Source of the DNA: Catenuloplanes indicus
GTDB taxonomy: Bacteria > Actinomycetota > Actinomycetes > Mycobacteriales > Micromonosporaceae
Assembly: GCF_030813715.1 (NCBI RefSeq)
Contig: NZ_JAUSUZ010000001.1
Coordinates: 5,890,001 to 5,954,000, forward strand
Length of the DNA: 64,000 nt
Direction of reading: 5' to 3'
Positions 61,126-64,000 of this stretch are shown here, in pieces; positions within the stretch are counted from its first letter, which is position 1; each line of letters begins with the position of its first letter. The notes under the pieces were generated by a model, which was not told the DNA's origin, did no database searches, and saw only the letters and a list, made by a program, of their open reading frames with translations. Both the position numbers and the translations under genes were made by a program.

Positions 61126-61815
61126 ATGGTTCCGACCCGCCTGGTGCTGTGGGACATCGACGGTACGCTGCTGGACGCGGCCGGGTACGGCTGGCGCCTC
61201 GCCGACCGCGCGTTCCGGAGCCTGTACGGTGCGCCGCTGGTGCACCGGGTGCCGATGGCTGGCCGCACCGACCGCGCGATCATGACGGACGTACTGCACG
61301 CGCACGGCGTCACGGCCGCCCCGGACGACCTGATCGCCGAGATGGAGGCGCTCGCACCCGCGGCCGACGACTTCCACACCGGCGGCGGCACCATCCTGGC
61401 CGGCGCGGCCGAGGCGATCCGGGCGCTGGCGGCCGAACCGTCCGTGGTGCAGTCCGTGCTCACCGGCAACCTGGGCCCGGTCGCGCTGGCCAAGCTCTCC
61501 GCGGTCGGCCTCGGCGATCATCTCGACCTGGCCGTCGCCGCCTACGGCCGGGACCATGCGGTCCGCGCGGACCTGGTGACGGTCGCCCGGCGTGCCTTCG
61601 TGGACCGCTACCCGGCACCGGCCGGGTTCGGCACGGTCCTGATCGGTGACACGCCGCTGGACGTGGAGGCGGCGCACGCGGCCGGGGCGACCGTGATCGC
61701 GGTCGCCACCGGGCGCTACCGCGCGGCCGAGCTGACGGCCGCCGGCGCCGCCGTGGTGCTGCCGGACCTGACCGACACCGCACGCCTGGTCGACGCGGTC
61801 CTCGCGGCTCGGTAG
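61126..61815 (+). CDS. HAD-family phosphatase
   Basis: A 229-residue haloacid dehalogenase-like hydrolase. Motif I is VLWDIDGTLLDAAG with both Asp residues, motif II SVLTGNLG (Thr), motif III Lys region VALAKLSAVG, and motif IV LIGDTPLDVEAA. A helical cap (residues 20-90) makes it phosphoglycolate-phosphatase-like. It lies 16 bp after the giant membrane gene and may share its transcript. Substrate unknown. Confidence 0.88.
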   Translation: MVPTRLVLWDIDGTLLDAAGYGWRLADRAFRSLYGAPLVHRVPMAGRTDRAIMTDVLHAHGVTAAPDDLIAEMEALAPAADDFHTGGGTILAGAAEAIRALAAEPSVVQSVLTGNLGPVALAKLSAVGLGDHLDLAVAAYGRDHAVRADLVTVARRAFVDRYPAPAGFGTVLIGDTPLDVEAAHAAGATVIAVATGRYRAAELTAAGAAVVLPDLTDTARLVDAVLAAR

Positions 61816-61828
61816 GCGGGTCGGGACG

Positions 61829-62977
61829 CTACGACCGCGGCACGACCCGCAAGCTCATCGTCGGCGCGTCCGTGAGGACCGAGACCGGGTCGGCGACGCC
61901 GCCGGAGGTCCAGTTGCGGGCGCGGCCGACGTGCACGCCGGGGTAGAGCTCGACCAGGTCGTTCGGCTCCAGGACGCGGGTCTTGCGCTTGATGATGAGG
62001 CGGTCGTCCTCGTCCATGCTGCCGCCGGGCCGGATGCCGGTGCCGTTGGTGCTGACGTCCGTGACGGAGAGTTCACCGCCGCGCAGGTCGAAGCGGACGT
62101 GCGCGCGGCTGATCCACTTGCGGGCCTCGTCGGAGAGCCACTGGCCGAGCATGATGCCGCCGTCCGGCGCGCGGCCGACCTCGAGCGGCTCGTTCTCGAC
62201 GACCACGAAGCGCTGGCGGACCACGCCGCCGACGCGGATCGCGAGCGCCTCCGCGGCCGGGCGCGGACCGGCGTCGGTGAGCCGGGCGCCGTGCCGCGGG
62301 CAGGTCGGGGTGCCGTTGCGCAGCGTGGGCGGTGGCTGAGCGCCGGGGCGGGCCTCCTGCTCGGGCTGGCGGAGGTCGGCGAAGAAGCTGTCACCGCCGC
62401 CGGCCCCGCCGAAGCTGGCGCACGGGTTCTCCGGGCAGCGCCAGAGGCGGCTCATCAGGCGCACGCCGGCCTGTGACGGCGGGCCCGCCGTGGCCTGGCC
62501 GCCGCCGACCCGGGCGACGAGCGCGGCACCGCCGTGGCCGACCACCGGGGCGACCAGCCGGCCGGGGTCGCCGATCCACGGGTACGACCCGCGGAAGCCC
62601 TCGAAGCGGTCGCGGCTGAGCACGGGCAGGCCGAGGATGTCCGCGATCTCCAGGACCCGGTCGTTCATCTGCGGTACCACCTCGACGAGCCCGTCGTCGG
62701 CCCAGCGCCGGGCGACCATGCGCTCGTTCGAGGTCAGGTCGGCGTCGGAGAGCAGCGCGCGGGGGAGCACCACGTAGACCGGCACGTCCTCCTCGGCGAG
62801 CTGGCGGCCGAGCGCGTCGACGACCATGCCGAGGCGCAGCATGCTGGCCGGCCGGCCCTGATCGAGGTCCTGATATCGGACGATCTCCGACAGGTCGAGG
62901 ACGGCACGCGCCATCGCCGGGTCCACGCACAGCCGCCGCTCGATGGCGTCGAGCACCTTGCTGATCTCGAATCTCAC
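61829..62977 (-). CDS. PIN-like nuclease domain fused to zinc-knuckle and FHA domain
   Basis: A 382-residue protein. Residues 50-145 resemble a Zc3h12a/PIN-like RNase half: VPVYVVLPRALLSDADLTSN, then an Asp-rich stretch (PQMNDRVLEIADILGLPVLS) and DRFEGF, giving several acidic residues for metal. A Cys-rich linker (WRCPENPCASF, later PTCPRHGARL) may hold zinc. The FHA domain lies at about 260-345 (VGRAPDG, WISRAHVRF, STNGTGI), which binds phosphothreonine. GGGAGG lies 7 bp before the GTG start. The nuclease call is inferred from pattern; the FHA call is firm. Confidence 0.75.
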   Translation of the reverse strand: MRFEISKVLDAIERRLCVDPAMARAVLDLSEIVRYQDLDQGRPASMLRLGMVVDALGRQLAEEDVPVYVVLPRALLSDADLTSNERMVARRWADDGLVEVVPQMNDRVLEIADILGLPVLSRDRFEGFRGSYPWIGDPGRLVAPVVGHGGAALVARVGGGQATAGPPSQAGVRLMSRLWRCPENPCASFGGAGGGDSFFADLRQPEQEARPGAQPPPTLRNGTPTCPRHGARLTDAGPRPAAEALAIRVGGVVRQRFVVVENEPLEVGRAPDGGIMLGQWLSDEARKWISRAHVRFDLRGGELSVTDVSTNGTGIRPGGSMDEDDRLIIKRKTRVLEPNDLVELYPGVHVGRARNWTSGGVADPVSVLTDAPTMSLRVVPRS

Positions 62978-63016
62978 GCTTCAACCTCCCGCCAGAGCAG
63001 CTACATCATGCCGGAT

Positions 63017-63319
63017 TCAGCCCTGCTCCAGCACGCGGGCCACGATCTCGTCGATGTGGCCCGCCAGCAGCACGTCCCGGTCGGTGACGCCGCCCGCCGA
63101 GTGGGTGGTCAGGCGGAACGTGACCGTGCGCCACCGGATGTCCATGTCGGGATGGTGGTCGAGCTCCTCGGCGATTCTGGCGACGTCGACCACGGCCACG
63201 ATCCCGGCCGGGAAGCTCGGGAACTCGACGGTCCGGACGATCACCTCCTGATCACCGATCCAGCCCGTGAGCTGCGCGAGTGCCTTGCCTACCGCTGCGT
63301 CGTCCAGCAACTGCGCCAT
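63017..63319 (-). CDS. Pterin-4-alpha-carbinolamine dehydratase (PCD/DCoH)
   Basis: A 100-residue protein. The conserved AEELDHHPDMDIRW contains the catalytic His pair, with the preceding FPAGIVAVVDVARI and the later LTTHSAGGVTDRD. It dehydrates 4a-hydroxytetrahydropterin to recycle pterin cofactors. No pterin-dependent hydroxylase is in the window, so its physiological partner is unknown. ATG start at 63319. Confidence 0.9.
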   Translation of the reverse strand: MAQLLDDAAVGKALAQLTGWIGDQEVIVRTVEFPSFPAGIVAVVDVARIAEELDHHPDMDIRWRTVTFRLTTHSAGGVTDRDVLLAGHIDEIVARVLEQG

Positions 63320-63405
63320 GCACCGACCCTAACCCCGCCTGGGATTCGTTTGCTGACCGACGCGGTCGGGGAAAGACATCGACAACGAAGACCGAAGGAG
63401 ACCAG

Positions 63406-64000
63406 ATGGACCGCCGAATTCTGTGGGTGCCGAGCGTGGCCGTCGCGGGCGCGCTCGCGCTGGGTGGCTGCGCGGAGAACGGGGAGCCCACCATCTCCCT
63501 GCCGTCGGTCGGGGTGACGCCGACCGCGGCGACCACCACCGTCCCGCCGAGCGCGGCGGACACCGCGCTGGCCGCGTCGACGCAGGCGCTGGGCACGACC
63601 AGCTTCAAGACCACGATGACGATCGGCGACGCGGTCTCGGTGACCGGCCAGATCGACCCGGTGAAGGAGTCCGGCGACACCACGATGCGGCTGACCGGCG
63701 CGAACGGCGGCGACATCACGCTGCGGACGCTGTTGATCGGCAAGGACGCGTGGGCGAAGGTGACCGGTCTCGGCGAGGCTCTGCCGGCCGGCTGGATGCA
63801 CCTGGACGCGCAGAAGGCGTCCGGCACCGGCAACTTCAGCATCGCGCCCGGTCAGACCGACCCGGCGAAGGCGTCGCAGTTCATCGCGGCCAGCGCGGAC
63901 GTGCAGCAGACCGGCACCAACACCTTCACCGGCACGGTCGACCTGGCCAAGGTCGCGGGCGTGACCGGCCTGGGCAACGTGACGATCGGCGACGGCGCGG
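63406..64000 (+). CDS. Lipoprotein, LppX/LprG-like (cut at the window end)
   Basis: The open frame runs off the right edge after 198 residues. The signal peptide has lipobox LALGGC. The mature part shows repeats of beta strands (KTTMTIGDAVSVTGQI, TTMRLTGANGG, LRTLLIGKDAW) like the LppX/LprAFG fold, which binds lipids between membrane and cell wall. GAAGGAG lies 6 bp before the ATG. Lipid binding is family knowledge, not shown here. Confidence 0.8.
   Translation, partial: MDRRILWVPSVAVAGALALGGCAENGEPTISLPSVGVTPTAATTTVPPSAADTALAASTQALGTTSFKTTMTIGDAVSVTGQIDPVKESGDTTMRLTGANGGDITLRTLLIGKDAWAKVTGLGEALPAGWMHLDAQKASGTGNFSIAPGQTDPAKASQFIAASADVQQTGTNTFTGTVDLAKVAGVTGLGNVTIGDGA

Noticed and set aside
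1-64000. tRNA, rRNA, insertion sequences or phage genes
   Set aside because: Scanning the sequence by eye showed no tRNA cloverleaf with adjacent T-loop consensus, no transposase or integrase motif and no rRNA-like stretch; a tool search could still find a divergent one.

Overview
The window is chromosomal DNA from a high-GC actinomycete (roughly 70 % GC by eye, strong third-position G/C bias, many GTG starts). It carries actinobacterial hallmarks: a type VII (ESX) secretion locus, WhiB1, nickel superoxide dismutase with its protease, the fused 2-oxoglutarate enzyme Kgd, PdtaS, and a SCO7613-like membrane protein. The gene set fits Micromonosporaceae (Actinoplanes/Catenuloplanes-like), but that assignment is inference.

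Layout. 1-2.3 kb: end of a SIS-domain sugar isomerase and the sensor kinase PdtaS. 2.3-16.6 kb: a complete type VII secretion locus with genes on both strands: two WXG100-like proteins, EccB, EccE, an accessory protein, EccD, EccC, an Esx pair and two mycosins. EccA is absent. 16.7-20.6 kb: assimilatory sulfur operon (leader peptide, sulfite reductase, small zinc-ribbon protein, CysH, sirohydrochlorin chelatase). 20.8-25.8 kb: WhiB1 with a long regulatory region, a quinone-oxidoreductase-like enzyme, malic enzyme, divergent SodX/SodN, and an anti-sigma-like ATPase. 25.8-30.3 kb: accessory region with two paralogous lipoprotein hydrolases, a three-gene DUF6941-like/DUF4258/DUF2283 operon, small membrane proteins and two copies of a dispersed repeat. 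30.3-37.9 kb: AckA-Pta, a DUF6104 protein and Kgd. 38.3-43.2 kb: acyltransferase, DinB/MDMPI-like protein with a divergent TetR, and a DUF4097-PadR pair. 43.5-47.6 kb: response regulator, histidine kinase and HtrA-like protease in one direction. 47.7-51.9 kb: a three-gene locus with a PqqD-like/M50/FecR-like membrane protein, a cysteine-rich protein and a protein with a LigA-like leader and calcium-binding-type repeats. 52-64 kb: orphan MalK-type ATPase, Ser/Thr kinase, patatin, acyltransferase, CutA, giant membrane protein, HAD phosphatase, a PIN-like/FHA fusion, pterin dehydratase and a cut lipoprotein gene.

Most notable signals: (1) four heptamers ending in CAG at exact 11-bp steps lie upstream of both the response regulator and htrA, at nearly the same distance from each start codon, suggesting a shared response-regulator operator; (2) the M50/FecR - Cys-rich - LigA-like/TSP3 locus looks like an uncharacterised protein or peptide maturation system; (3) three copies of a hairpin-forming repeat of about 120-150 bp each follow a gene in the same orientation; (4) two GTGA-N6-TCAC sites exactly 60 bp apart lie upstream of whiB1; (5) a PIN-like nuclease domain is fused to an FHA domain. 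No tRNA, rRNA, CRISPR array or insertion sequence was seen.
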